Positions 41,813-50,799 of a DNA stretch of 64,000 nucleotides are shown piece after piece. The position numbers and the translations under genes were made by a program. Within the stretch, counting starts at the first letter, position 1. Every line of letters starts with the position of its first letter. The notes beneath the pieces were generated by a model that searched no databases, was not told the origin of the DNA, and saw only the letters and a list, made by a program, of their open reading frames with translations. This DNA is from Mediannikoviicoccus sp037890055 (GTDB taxonomy: Bacteria; Bacillota; Clostridia; Tissierellales; Peptoniphilaceae), in NCBI GenBank assembly GCA_037890055.1, contig JBBKBD010000007.1, one strand, 5' to 3'.

Positions 41813-44289
41813 ATATTTCTCCTTAATTTTTTAATGCTAAGTAGATTCAATAAAGCTGAACAAAATATAAGTATAATCAAACCTAGAATAAAACTATATC
41901 CATTCGTACCATGATATGATCTTAGGAAACCTGAAAGGACAAAGTCACTATCTAAGTAAGTTGTAGGCAGTATAAGAGAATATTTTGTTAAAAAGCTTAT
42001 AATTATCCCAATAAGAACTATGGAAAAGTAGATTCCAATAGTAGTTTTATTATTAAAAATTAAGCTAAAAAATACAAGCAATGAGTTAATCGCTAAAATT
42101 ACTATGGTGGAAAATAAAGCATTTAGCAAGATGTACTTTCCAATAGAATAAAATTTGAAGCTGTCTTTAAAAGTTATTGCTACAGGATAATTAAAGTATC
42201 CTACTTTATAAAATACTCCTGACAATATAAATATTAGTCCCATAATGCTAAAATATATTACAACTCCAGGAATAAAACTTCCAACAAAAGCTTCTATATA
42301 ACTTTTTGTAAAATCTTTTTTCAAAGAGATATTGAAGACTATATGATTCTTTCTCCATAAAAATATGGAAGTGAATAAAGGAATAGTTAGTACTAATAAC
42401 AAGCTTAGCTTTAGATGGTAAAAATTATAAAGATTTCCAAAGGAAGAATTATCCTTAATAGTACCATAGTCTAAATATTCTCTAAATAAATAGTCTAAAC
42501 TCAAATATCTACTAGAATCAAAGTTAGAAAATATTGGAGTTAAAAATGTATCAGGAATAGGAGCTTCCCTCTTCTCATATTCGCTAACAAAACTTTCATT
42601 TAATTTTAAAGTATGCTCAGAAGAAGTCATATCTTTTAAAAAAGGATTAAATTTGATACTAGAATCGTTATTCAATGTTGCTTTTTCCATATAATAATAT
42701 TTTTCTGGGTCATTAAATCGATTTTTAAAAGATAAATAATGATCCAGACTCATTTTTGAATCTTCTACTATAGCTTTTTGAGTTTGTATTTCACCTTCTT
42801 CATAGTAATCCAATTCCAATTTGCTATCTTCATCAAGATTTTCTCTTTCCTCATCAGTTAGATTACGAGAAGAGTTGAATAATTCATGATAATTATCAAG
42901 AATTTTCTTTTTATTATTATAGGTATTATTATAAAGTTTGAAATTTATGTTAAAGTAATGGTTGAAGTTTTCAATATATTTTTGGTTATTTAAAGAAACT
43001 CCTCGTATAAAAAGAAGGGATATTAATAACAAATATGGAAAACTTTTAACAATAGGATATTTTACATAATAATTTAAAGTAAAAGGATTCTTCAAATAAA
43101 TACCCTTTAAGTTTGACATAAAGTCTTTAATTTCAAGCTTAACAGATACAAATAAGATGATTATTGCAAAAGTAAAGCATAATGTAATAGTAATAATATT
43201 TCCTCTACTCAAACTTGAAAAATTATAATTATTTGAAAGATTAAAGAGATTTAGTTTAATTAAAGAAAAGTTTAGTAACTTAGATTTTGATATCTGTTCA
43301 ATTGCTATTAAAGCTGAAAAAATTAAAACCAAAACTTTAAAATATAGTTTATTTAAAAGTTTAAACAAAAAGTTAAGAAATATTGAACAGATAGTGGCAA
43401 AAATTATGAATATTGCACCCTTATATAAAAATATATGAAATGGTTTTTCGATTATGTACACAGTGCTTCCATTTATAATCTGTGGATTAAAATAGTAGTA
43501 ATCAAATTTTCCAATACCGTCCCCAAAAAGACATGTCAAAATTAGAATAAAAAACAACACACTTAAGCAAAATAAAATAAGTGTAATTATATAAAATATT
43601 AGGGATTTCAGTTTAAGTAAAAACAAATTATTATTAAGCCTTAGTGAAATTTTGTCTTGATTTAACACATATGCGCCAATCAATGATAATAGTATTAAAA
43701 GTGGGATATTAAATATTTTATTAGATTTTGAAGCAATCAATGAGTTAAAGTATACTTTATTCTCATCAATAACTTGAAAATCATTAGATTTTAGATTGTC
43801 ATATCTCTTTATGACAAAGTCCATAAAATTTGAATCGAGAATGTTATATTCTTTATCAGAAGTATCTTTATAAAGATCAATAAGCTCTTTTTGTCCCTTT
43901 ATGAAATCTTCCTTATCCATATCCGATGCTGGAACAGCATCGGCAAATTTAGACGCAGGAACTTCCTCACCTGAAAAAGAGGATTGAATATTTGATAACA
44001 TCTCTTTTAGAGTTAAATAATAATCTATTTGTTCAATTGTTTTATTATCTTCATTTTTATAGTCAGGACTTACATTTTCATTTCGCTCAAATACAATGGA
44101 GTTTAAATCATTTTGGGATAGATTTTCTTGAAGGAAATTATAAACTTCAATTTCTAATAATAAATAGACTTCATTTTCTTTAGAAGCAAAATTATTTTTT
44201 TCTAAAGTGAACACAAAAGAACTTAAAATAACAGATATTATTAGAAGATAGATATGTATCTTGTTTTGAAAAAATCTTTTTGCAATCAT
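41791..44289 (-). CDS. Large ABC permease, two fused half-units
   Basis: An unrecognised 832-residue membrane protein. Topology reads as a tandem repeat: helix at about 12-29, extracellular segment 30-190, several helices 191-385; then a helix at about 415-432, extracellular segment 433-625, and several helices 626-820. This suggests that two ABC-2-like permease units, each with a large loop after helix 1, have been fused. No further motif is seen. Its overlap with the ATPase gene and a small secreted-protein gene 42 bases upstream point to a dedicated export or immunity system. An analogous size class is the bacteriocin-associated membrane protein family, but similarity could not be tested. 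Confidence 0.65.
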   Translation of the reverse strand: MIAKRFFQNKIHIYLLIISVILSSFVFTLEKNNFASKENEVYLLLEIEVYNFLQENLSQNDLNSIVFERNENVSPDYKNEDNKTIEQIDYYLTLKEMLSNIQSSFSGEEVPASKFADAVPASDMDKEDFIKGQKELIDLYKDTSDKEYNILDSNFMDFVIKRYDNLKSNDFQVIDENKVYFNSLIASKSNKIFNIPLLILLSLIGAYVLNQDKISLRLNNNLFLLKLKSLIFYIITLILFCLSVLFFILILTCLFGDGIGKFDYYYFNPQIINGSTVYIIEKPFHIFLYKGAIFIIFATICSIFLNFLFKLLNKLYFKVLVLIFSALIAIEQISKSKLLNFSLIKLNLFNLSNNYNFSSLSRGNIITITLCFTFAIIILFVSVKLEIKDFMSNLKGIYLKNPFTLNYYVKYPIVKSFPYLLLISLLFIRGVSLNNQKYIENFNHYFNINFKLYNNTYNNKKKILDNYHELFNSSRNLTDEERENLDEDSKLELDYYEEGEIQTQKAIVEDSKMSLDHYLSFKNRFNDPEKYYYMEKATLNNDSSIKFNPFLKDMTSSEHTLKLNESFVSEYEKREAPIPDTFLTPIFSNFDSSRYLSLDYLFREYLDYGTIKDNSSFGNLYNFYHLKLSLLLVLTIPLFTSIFLWRKNHIVFNISLKKDFTKSYIEAFVGSFIPGVVIYFSIMGLIFILSGVFYKVGYFNYPVAITFKDSFKFYSIGKYILLNALFSTIVILAINSLLVFFSLIFNNKTTIGIYFSIVLIGIIISFLTKYSLILPTTYLDSDFVLSGFLRSYHGTNGYSFILGLIILIFCSALLNLLSIKKLRRNICLKLEI

Positions 44290-44331
44290 AATTTCTCCTT
44301 ATTGGTGGTAAGAGTAGGAAGTTTAAATATA

Positions 44332-44637
44332 CTATCTCATACTTGGACAATCACTTATACAGTGACAGTAACCACTAAATTCGTAAGTAACCCAAGTATT
44401 ATTTAAATTTACTATGTTTCGTCTTTTTAATCTACCAGCAAGAAATCCATCATTATAGCTTATATATTCAGGAATCTTTGTGCCTTTTCTATATGTTTTT
44501 TTTACAACGATCCATTTTTGATATGCTGCAGTAGCAGATTTATTTTCGTTAAGAGTTGTTTCACCAGCAAATGAAAATGTTTGCAATGGTAATAACAGTA
44601 TTGCAGCTAATAATAAAATTTTATATTTAGATTTCAT
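44332..44637 (-). CDS. Small secreted protein with cysteine-rich tail (putative peptide substrate)
   Basis: A 101-residue protein with a classical signal peptide (KYKILLLAAILLLPLQTFSFA, cleavage probable before GETT). The mature part of about 77 residues is basic in its middle (KKTYRKGTKIPEYISYNDGF) and ends in SGYCHCISDCPSMR, with cysteines at 91, 93 and 97. The stretch IPEYISYNDG followed by an R/L-rich strand and YEFSGY recalls a small repeat seen in other Firmicute surface proteins. It is the first gene of the cassette and may be a bacteriocin, signal or the substrate-binding part of the transporter. Function not established. Confidence 0.6.
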   Translation of the reverse strand: MKSKYKILLLAAILLLPLQTFSFAGETTLNENKSATAAYQKWIVVKKTYRKGTKIPEYISYNDGFLAGRLKRRNIVNLNNTWVTYEFSGYCHCISDCPSMR

Positions 44638-44681
44638 TTTTTTCTACTTATATATACTTCCTACTCACTACCATTAATTAA

Positions 44682-44711
44682 ATTTTATCATGGTAAATAA
44701 AATTTATCAAA
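44682..44711 (-). promoter_or_regulatory. Candidate promoter of the secreted-protein/ABC cassette
   Basis: On the minus strand TTGATA (44706-44711) and TAAAAT (44682-44687) are 18 bases apart, about 45 bases ahead of the start codon. Confidence 0.45.
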
Positions 44712-44716
44712 TAATA

Positions 44717-44756
44717 AAACGAAACTGTCGAGAAGATTCCCGACAGTTTTATTTTA
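44717..44756. terminator. Bidirectional terminator at the end of fdhF
   Basis: AAACTGTCG (44723-44731) and CGACAGTTT (44742-44750) form a stem with inner GAA/TTC pairs; TTTTATTTTATT follows on the plus side and an A/T-rich tail on the other. It ends the formate dehydrogenase transcript and separates it from the ABC cassette. Confidence 0.8.
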
Positions 44757-47495
44757 TTCTGTTACAAGTTCAACGTCGTCCAAATAGTCAGGTAATACTA
44801 AATTATCTGGTTCTTGATCGGACTTTTTAATATTTACCGCTGCAACTTTATATTCTGCAGTCTTTGTAATTGGATCGTAAGCGTCGTTTGTAAGTTCGTT
44901 TACTGGAGACTCCCAGAAGTGGAAAGTCATCCAAAGCATACCTGGTTTAACTCTGTTTGTAACTGTTACTCTTGTCCAAAGTTTACCTCTTCTTGACTTA
45001 ACTTCTATTACATCATGTTCAACTAGTCCATATTCTTTAGCAGTTATTGGATGAATTTCTGCAAGTTCACATGGTCTGATGTTGTTTAATGTATCAGACT
45101 TTCTAGTCATAACATTGTAGTGATATAACATTCTACCTGTTGCAAGTAAGATTGGATATTCGTCGCAAACTAATTCTGCAGGGTCTTTATGTTCTGCTGG
45201 CATTAATTTACCAACGCCCCTTGCAAAGATACCCTTGTGTAGGTATTTTGTTCCAGGATGTTTAATTGTAGGACATGGCCATTGTAGACCATTTTTGTCT
45301 ATTCTTTCATAGGTCATACCTGCATAGGATACGGCAGATCTTCTGATGTCGTTAAATACATCTTCTGAAGTTTTAAAGTCAAATCCATTAACTCCCATAG
45401 CCTTTGCAATGTCACTAATAATCTTCCAGTCAAGTCTTGCTTGTCCAGGAGGATTTACTGCTTTTCTAACTCTTTGAACTCTTCTTTCTGTATTTGTGAA
45501 AGTTCCATCCTTTTCTGCATAGCAAGTTGCAGGAAGGACGATGTCGGCATGAGTTGCTGTAGGAGTCATAAAGATATCTTGTACAACTAAGAAGTCTAGA
45601 TTGTCAAGGGCCGCCTTTACGTGGTTTGCATTAGGGTCTGATAACACTGGATCTTCTCCCATGATATACATTGCCTTAACATTGCCTTCATGGGCATTTT
45701 CAAACATCTCAGGTATTCTATAACCTCTATTTCTAGTTAATTTTGCATTCCAAATCTTTTCATATTTCTGGATGGTATCTTCATCATATGCATTGGCATA
45801 TCCTGGGAAGTTATTAGGAAGTGCAGCCATATCGCAGGCACCTTGTACGTTGTTTTGACCTCTTATAGGGTTAACTCCCGCTGATTCAAATCCTATATGG
45901 CCTGTAATAAGGGCAAGGTTTGAAAGGGTCATAACATTTTCAGTACCATTTGTATGTTCTGTAATACCTAATGTATAGAAGATTCCAGCCTTTTTAGATG
46001 ATGTATAGATATGGGCAGCTTCAACTAGCTTATCATAGTCTATGCCAGTTATCTTTTCAACTTTTTCTCTATCGTATTTTGAAACTACTTCTTTTAGTTC
46101 TTCAAAGCCTTCAACTCTCTCTTCGATATATTTGTGGTCAATTAGATCTTCGTCGATGATAATCTTCATAAGACCATTAATTAAAGCTACGTCAGAGCCT
46201 GAGTTTAAAGGTAGCCAAACATCTGCCATGGAGGCAAGTTCGGTTCTTCTAGGGTCTATTACAATAAGCTTACAGCCATTGTATTTAACAGCTCGTTTCA
46301 TCTTATTACCAATAATAGGATGGGCTTCTGTTGCGTTAGAACCTATTACGAAAAGCACATCGGCGTTTTCGATTTCTTCAATGGAGTTAGTCATGGCTCC
46401 ACTACCAAGTGTTGTTGCAAGACCTGCAACTGTAGGAGCATGTCAGGTCCTTGCACAGTGGTCGACGTTGTTGGTACCAAGGGCAACTCTCATAAACTTT
46501 TGGAAAGCGTAGTTGTCTTCGTTGGTAGTTCTTGCAGATGAAAGTCCTGCAAATGCGTCGCCACCGAATTCTTCTTTTATGTCTAAGAATTTATCTGCTA
46601 TTGTATTTATTGCTTCATCCCAAGATATTGGCACAAATTCTCCATCAACTTTTTTAAGAGGTGTCTTTAATCTGTCGGGACTATTTATTAGGTCAATATG
46701 GCTTCGTCCTTTAACACATAGTGAAGTGCCATTAACAACTGCATCAGCTGCTGGAGTTACGCCAATTACCTTACCATCTTTAACATTTAAGTCAAAAGTA
46801 CATCCTGTACCACAGAAAGGACAGGTTGTTCTAACCTTTTTGTCAATTTCCCAAGGTCTAGTTCCTATAAAGTGCTTGTTCACAATGGCTCCAGTAGGAC
46901 ATACGGATATACATTGACCACATAGTCTACAGTTGTCGTCTGAAAGCGGTAGGTCGAAACCTGCTGCTATCTTTGAGTTAAAGCCTCTTGAAACAAAGTC
47001 TATTGCAGTGGTAACTTGTACTTCTTTACATACTCTTACACATTTACCACATAGTATACATTTTGATTGATCTCTTAAAAGTACAGGGTTTCTCGCCTCT
47101 ACTTCATAGTGTTTCTTTTCGCCTTCAAAAGTTGGTCTTACATCAAATTCATAAGCCAAGTTTTGAAGTTCACAGTGGCCTGTCTTATCACAGGTTAGGC
47201 AGTCTTCAACTGGATGGTTTGAAAGTAGTAAGTCAAGTACGGTTCTTCTTGTTTTATTTACAAGGTCTGTATTTGTCCTAACTACCATTCCGTCAGTTGC
47301 TGTAGTACAACATGTGGCTACGAGATTTCTAAAGCCCTCTACTTCAACGACACACATTCTACAACCACCGAAGTGGGAAAGGTTGTCGTCGTGGCATAGA
47401 GTAGGTATTCTCGCACCAGCTTGTCTACAAGCATCAAGCAGTAAAGTGCCTTCCTTAACCTGGATATCCACTCCATCAATATTGAGTTTTATCAT
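44754..47495 (-). CDS. fdhF: Formate dehydrogenase catalytic subunit, selenocysteine-containing
   Basis: One gene of 913 codons with an in-frame TGA at 46443-46445 read as selenocysteine (residue 351): the context HCART-U-HAPTVAGLA is the active-site signature of formate dehydrogenases. N-terminal order: [2Fe-2S] (C34, C45, C48, C62), His/Cys-bound cluster (DCLTCDKTGHCELQ), two [4Fe-4S] (CILCGKCVRVC, CRLCGQCISVC), the CPFCGTGC cluster, then the molybdenum/tungsten bis-pterin domain and the C-terminal MopB fold (GRMLYHYNVMTRKSD). It oxidises formate or reduces CO2 and passes electrons to the NuoEF-like subunits encoded upstream. The start follows GGTGAG. Two shorter frames would be seen if the TGA were taken as a stop. 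It needs selA/B/C/D elsewhere. Confidence 0.93.
46414..46445 (-). promoter_or_regulatory. SECIS-like hairpin directly after the UGA codon
   Basis: On the minus strand the TGA (46445-46443) is followed 12 bases later by GTTGCA-GGTCT-TGCAAC (46430-46414), a six-pair stem with loop GGTCT. Loop sequence and distance match the E. coli fdhF SECIS (loop with AGGUCU). SelB would bind here to insert selenocysteine. It also encodes Val-Ala-Gly-Leu-Ala. Confidence 0.85.
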
Positions 47496-47504
47496 ATTCT
47501 CACC

Positions 47505-47960
47505 TTACCAAATCTCTCTATAACCTACGTTTATATACATTTCTTCAAGTCTTGTCTTATGAAGTTTTTCCATGTTCTTTAAATTTGTAAAGACTTCCTT
47601 CTTTTCCGGTTCATGAGCAGAATCGGACAAAGCTCCATACATTATCATTGCATCTTCTTCCCTCTTTATAGCAAGTGCTATTGCATCTGGGAAACTCATG
47701 TCTACGCTTAGTTCAGGAGCGTCAAGTGTCTCAGCGATTTCATAATCAACCGGTTCACTTAAGCTCATGGACTCCCCTTCGTTATCTCTGTAGTCTTCTA
47801 AGAATTTCTTGTGATCAAGTTCTTCATTTGCCAAGTCTACAAAAGTTTTATGAAGGAGTTTATCTTCTATTTTTTCAGCGGCCTTCATATAGAAATCATA
47901 AGATTTTTCTTCTTCGCCGATTGCAAAATCTATTACTTTTTTAAAATCTTCTCTATTCAT
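47505..47960 (-). CDS. Ferritin-like/rubrerythrin-type diiron protein
   Basis: A 151-residue four-helix protein without the rubredoxin tail. Two iron-binding patterns are seen: AIGEEEKSYDFYMKAAE with NEELDHKKFLE in the first half, and AIKREEDAMIMYGALSD with MEKLHKTRLEEMY in the second, so the E..E..H ligand arrangement of rubrerythrins is kept. It lies between the 2Fe-2S subunit gene and fdhF and overlaps the former by eight bases. Such a gene inside a formate dehydrogenase operon may protect the oxygen-sensitive enzyme by removing peroxide, or supply iron; this is inference. Confidence 0.8.
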   Translation of the reverse strand: MNREDFKKVIDFAIGEEEKSYDFYMKAAEKIEDKLLHKTFVDLANEELDHKKFLEDYRDNEGESMSLSEPVDYEIAETLDAPELSVDMSFPDAIALAIKREEDAMIMYGALSDSAHEPEKKEVFTNLKNMEKLHKTRLEEMYINVGYREIW

Positions 47961-48918
47961 TTTCTACCTCATCAAGTGCGTTCATCTTTTCGTAAACATT
48001 GTCTAAGTTCAAAGCCTTTGCCCAAGTAACTTGTTCAAATTCGTTACCTTCTTCATGATAAATCTTCTTATATGGCTTTTCAGGAAGGTCAACATATTCA
48101 AGTTCAGTTAAAAGTCTACCCCTTAAGCAAAGAGGTCTACCATTTTGAGGGTTTGCAGCTTCAACAGCAACAACCTTATTTCTGTCTATAATAAGTTTCA
48201 TATTGCAACCATAGTCACATGATTTACATTTAACTTCTTTAATGGTTCTTTCCCAAGTTCTTCCCTTGCGGTAAGCTCTTCTGTCAACAAGAGCGCCAAC
48301 GGGACATTCTACAACACATCTGTTACAAGATACGCAACCAGATTTTTCTAGGCTTGTGTCGTAGTCTGCAATTATCTTAGTATCAAAACCTCTGTTTCCA
48401 AATTGTAAAATTTTTCTATCAGGAACCACAGCACAAGTTCTCACGCATCTTCCGCATAGAATACATTTTGATTCGTCCCTTAGTATATATGGACTGGAAG
48501 TATCGGTGAAACCGGCCTTTTCGCTACCTCTTCTAGCTCCGTCATGAACTCTAAACTTAACATCATATCTATATGCAAGGTCTTGAAGTTCACAATTACC
48601 ATTTTTTGAACAGGTTAAACAGTCAGAAGGGTGATTGTCCAAGTAAAGTCTTAGTAAATTCTTCCTAATTTGTACTATCTCGTCAGTTTCAGTATGAACC
48701 ACCATACCTTCAGTGGCAGGTGTTGAACATGCAGTTACCAGTTTATTGAAACCTTCGATTTTAACAAGGCACATACGACATGAAGAAACCACTGGAAGAT
48801 TTTTGCTATAGCATAGGGTTGGAATCTTTATCCCTACCCTTTTTGCAGCTTCTACTAAATTAGTTCCTTCTAAGACTCTTACAGGTTTATCATCAATAGT
48901 TAAACTAATAAATTTCAT
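47953..48918 (-). CDS. Iron-sulfur electron transfer subunit (NuoG N-terminal-like, HylA-like)
   Basis: A 321-residue protein equal to the N-terminal third of FdhF without a catalytic domain. Cluster motifs in order: [2Fe-2S] (PTLCYSKNL, SCRMCLVKIEG, TACSTPA), His/Cys cluster (HPSDCLTCSKNGNCELQ), ferredoxin-like (CILCGRCVRTC, CVSCNRCVVECP) and KCKSCDYGCNMKL. It is a paralogue of the fdhF N-terminus encoded in the same operon. In the electron-bifurcating formate dehydrogenase of Clostridium acidurici a similar HylA subunit links flavin and formate sites. Start at 48918 after GGTGAT; GTG at 48927 is an alternative. Confidence 0.85.
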   Translation of the reverse strand: MKFISLTIDDKPVRVLEGTNLVEAAKRVGIKIPTLCYSKNLPVVSSCRMCLVKIEGFNKLVTACSTPATEGMVVHTETDEIVQIRKNLLRLYLDNHPSDCLTCSKNGNCELQDLAYRYDVKFRVHDGARRGSEKAGFTDTSSPYILRDESKCILCGRCVRTCAVVPDRKILQFGNRGFDTKIIADYDTSLEKSGCVSCNRCVVECPVGALVDRRAYRKGRTWERTIKEVKCKSCDYGCNMKLIIDRNKVVAVEAANPQNGRPLCLRGRLLTELEYVDLPEKPYKKIYHEEGNEFEQVTWAKALNLDNVYEKMNALDEVENE

Positions 48919-48927
48919 ATTTATCAC

Positions 48928-50799
48928 CTATTTAAAAACAACTGCGTGTTTAGGGCAAACTTCCATACAATTGCCACATTTAATACATTTTTCTTCGTCT
49001 ATAACATGAAGTTTTTTAACTTCTCCTTCAATACAGTCAACAGGACAATCTCTCTTACATCTAGTACATCCTATACATGCATCGGTGATAAAGTAGTTTA
49101 ATAGGTTTTTACAGTGATGAGCTGGACATGTGTGGTCAGCAACATGGGCTTCATATTCGTCTCTAAAGTATCTTAAAGTAGATAGAACAGGGTTTGGAGC
49201 TGATTGACCAAGACCACAAAGTGAAGAAACTTTAATTATTTTTCCAAGCTCTTCAAGTCTGTCAACATCTTCAGGAGTTCCATTTCCTTCGGTAATCTTC
49301 TCTAAGATCTCAAGCATTCTCTTAGTACCTTCTCTACATGGAGTACATTTACCACATGATTCATCAACGGTAAATTCAAGGAAGAATCTTGCAATATCTA
49401 CCATACAAGTGTCTTCGTCCATTACGATCATTCCACCAGAACCCATCATTGATCCTAGAGCTGTTAGGTTATCGTAGTCAATTGGAGTGTCAAGATATTC
49501 CTTAGTGATACATCCACCAGAAGGTCCACCGGTTTGTACTGCCTTGAACTCTTTGTCATCTATAATGCCGCCACCGATATCGTAGATTATTTCTCTTAAA
49601 GTTGTTCCCATAGGAACTTCTATAATACCAGTTCTCTTAATCTTTCCACCTAGAGTAAATACCTTTGTACCCTTAGATTTTTCAGTACCAATTTTGTTGA
49701 ACCAGTCTGCACCTCTAAATATGATTTGAGCCACATTAGCGTAGGTTTCAACGTTATTAATAAGGGTTGGTTTACCCCAAAGTCCTTCATTTGCAGGAAA
49801 TGGCGGTTTATTTCTAGGGATACCTCTCTTACCTTCAATAGATTCGATAAGGGCCATTTCTTCACCACATACGAAAGCTCCGGCACCTAGTCTAAGTTCA
49901 AGGTCAAAGGAGAAGCCTGTTCCCATTATATTTTTTCCCATCAAGTTAAGCTCTTTTGCCCTTTCAATACTCTTTTCAAGCAGAGCTACTGCTGATGGAT
50001 ATTCTGCTCTAATGTAGATATAACCTTGGTGTGCACCAATAGCATAGGCTGCAATTGTCATTGCTTCTATAACTGAATATGGGTCACCTTCAAGGATGGA
50101 TCTGTCCATGAATGCACCTGGGTCACCTTCGTCGGCGTTACAAATAACATACTTTGTATCATTTTGTGCATCACGAGTGAATTGCCATTTTAATCCGGTA
50201 GGGAATCCACCGCCCCCACGTCCTCTAAGTCCACTTTCTTTGATTTCATCTATAACTTCTTGAGGAGTCATATGATTTAAAGCCTTTTCTAAACCTCTGT
50301 AACCATCTAAAGCTATGTACTCTTCTAGAGAGTTAGGATTTACTAAGCCACAGTTTTTATGGGCAATTTTCTTTTGCTTTTTATAAAATGAGGTTTCATA
50401 TATTGACTTTAAAATATCATCAGTTAAAGTTTCTTTATAGATTAGTTCTTCAACGGTATTTCCACCAATTAAGTCTTCTTCAGCTATTCTTGTTCCGTCA
50501 CCTTCTTTAAGGTATGCATAGAATTTTCCGCCAGGATATACTATTGCAATTGGACCAGCTTCACAAAGGCCGAAACATCCAACTCTTACAACGTCTATGG
50601 ATTTTTCTTTGCCAGCTTTTTTAATAGCTTCTCTTATTTCTGCTTCAATAATTTCTGAATGAGAAGATCTACATCCTGTATCACCACAAACAAGAACTTG
50701 TTTTTCATAGATACTGTTAACATCTTCAAAAAGATTGGACCTTAAAGCCATTTGAGGTAATGTCCTATCCTTAATTTCTAATAATTCTTTTAAGTTCAT
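48928..50799 (-). CDS. NADH-binding flavin subunit (NuoF/HydB-like)
   Basis: A 623-residue subunit with a thioredoxin-like [2Fe-2S] domain at the front (LVCGDTGCRSSHSEI, VGCFGLCEAGP), the FMN/NADH core (GLRGRGGGGFPTGLKW, CNADEGDPGAFMDR, CGEEMALIESIEG), a [4Fe-4S] (CGKCTPCREGTKRM) and a C-terminal double ferredoxin domain (CIGCTRCKRDCPVDC, CIKCGNCMEVCP). This is the composition of HydB/HylB in bifurcating enzymes. The active site would exchange electrons between NADH, ferredoxin and the formate site. Its start overlaps the NuoE-like stop by one base. Confidence 0.92.
   Translation of the reverse strand: MNLKELLEIKDRTLPQMALRSNLFEDVNSIYEKQVLVCGDTGCRSSHSEIIEAEIREAIKKAGKEKSIDVVRVGCFGLCEAGPIAIVYPGGKFYAYLKEGDGTRIAEEDLIGGNTVEELIYKETLTDDILKSIYETSFYKKQKKIAHKNCGLVNPNSLEEYIALDGYRGLEKALNHMTPQEVIDEIKESGLRGRGGGGFPTGLKWQFTRDAQNDTKYVICNADEGDPGAFMDRSILEGDPYSVIEAMTIAAYAIGAHQGYIYIRAEYPSAVALLEKSIERAKELNLMGKNIMGTGFSFDLELRLGAGAFVCGEEMALIESIEGKRGIPRNKPPFPANEGLWGKPTLINNVETYANVAQIIFRGADWFNKIGTEKSKGTKVFTLGGKIKRTGIIEVPMGTTLREIIYDIGGGIIDDKEFKAVQTGGPSGGCITKEYLDTPIDYDNLTALGSMMGSGGMIVMDEDTCMVDIARFFLEFTVDESCGKCTPCREGTKRMLEILEKITEGNGTPEDVDRLEELGKIIKVSSLCGLGQSAPNPVLSTLRYFRDEYEAHVADHTCPAHHCKNLLNYFITDACIGCTRCKRDCPVDCIEGEVKKLHVIDEEKCIKCGNCMEVCPKHAVVFK

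Noticed and set aside
46394..46443. Frameshift or nonsense break in formate dehydrogenase
   Set aside because: The only interruption is one TGA at the known selenocysteine position, followed by a SECIS-like hairpin; both sides are in the same frame and intact.
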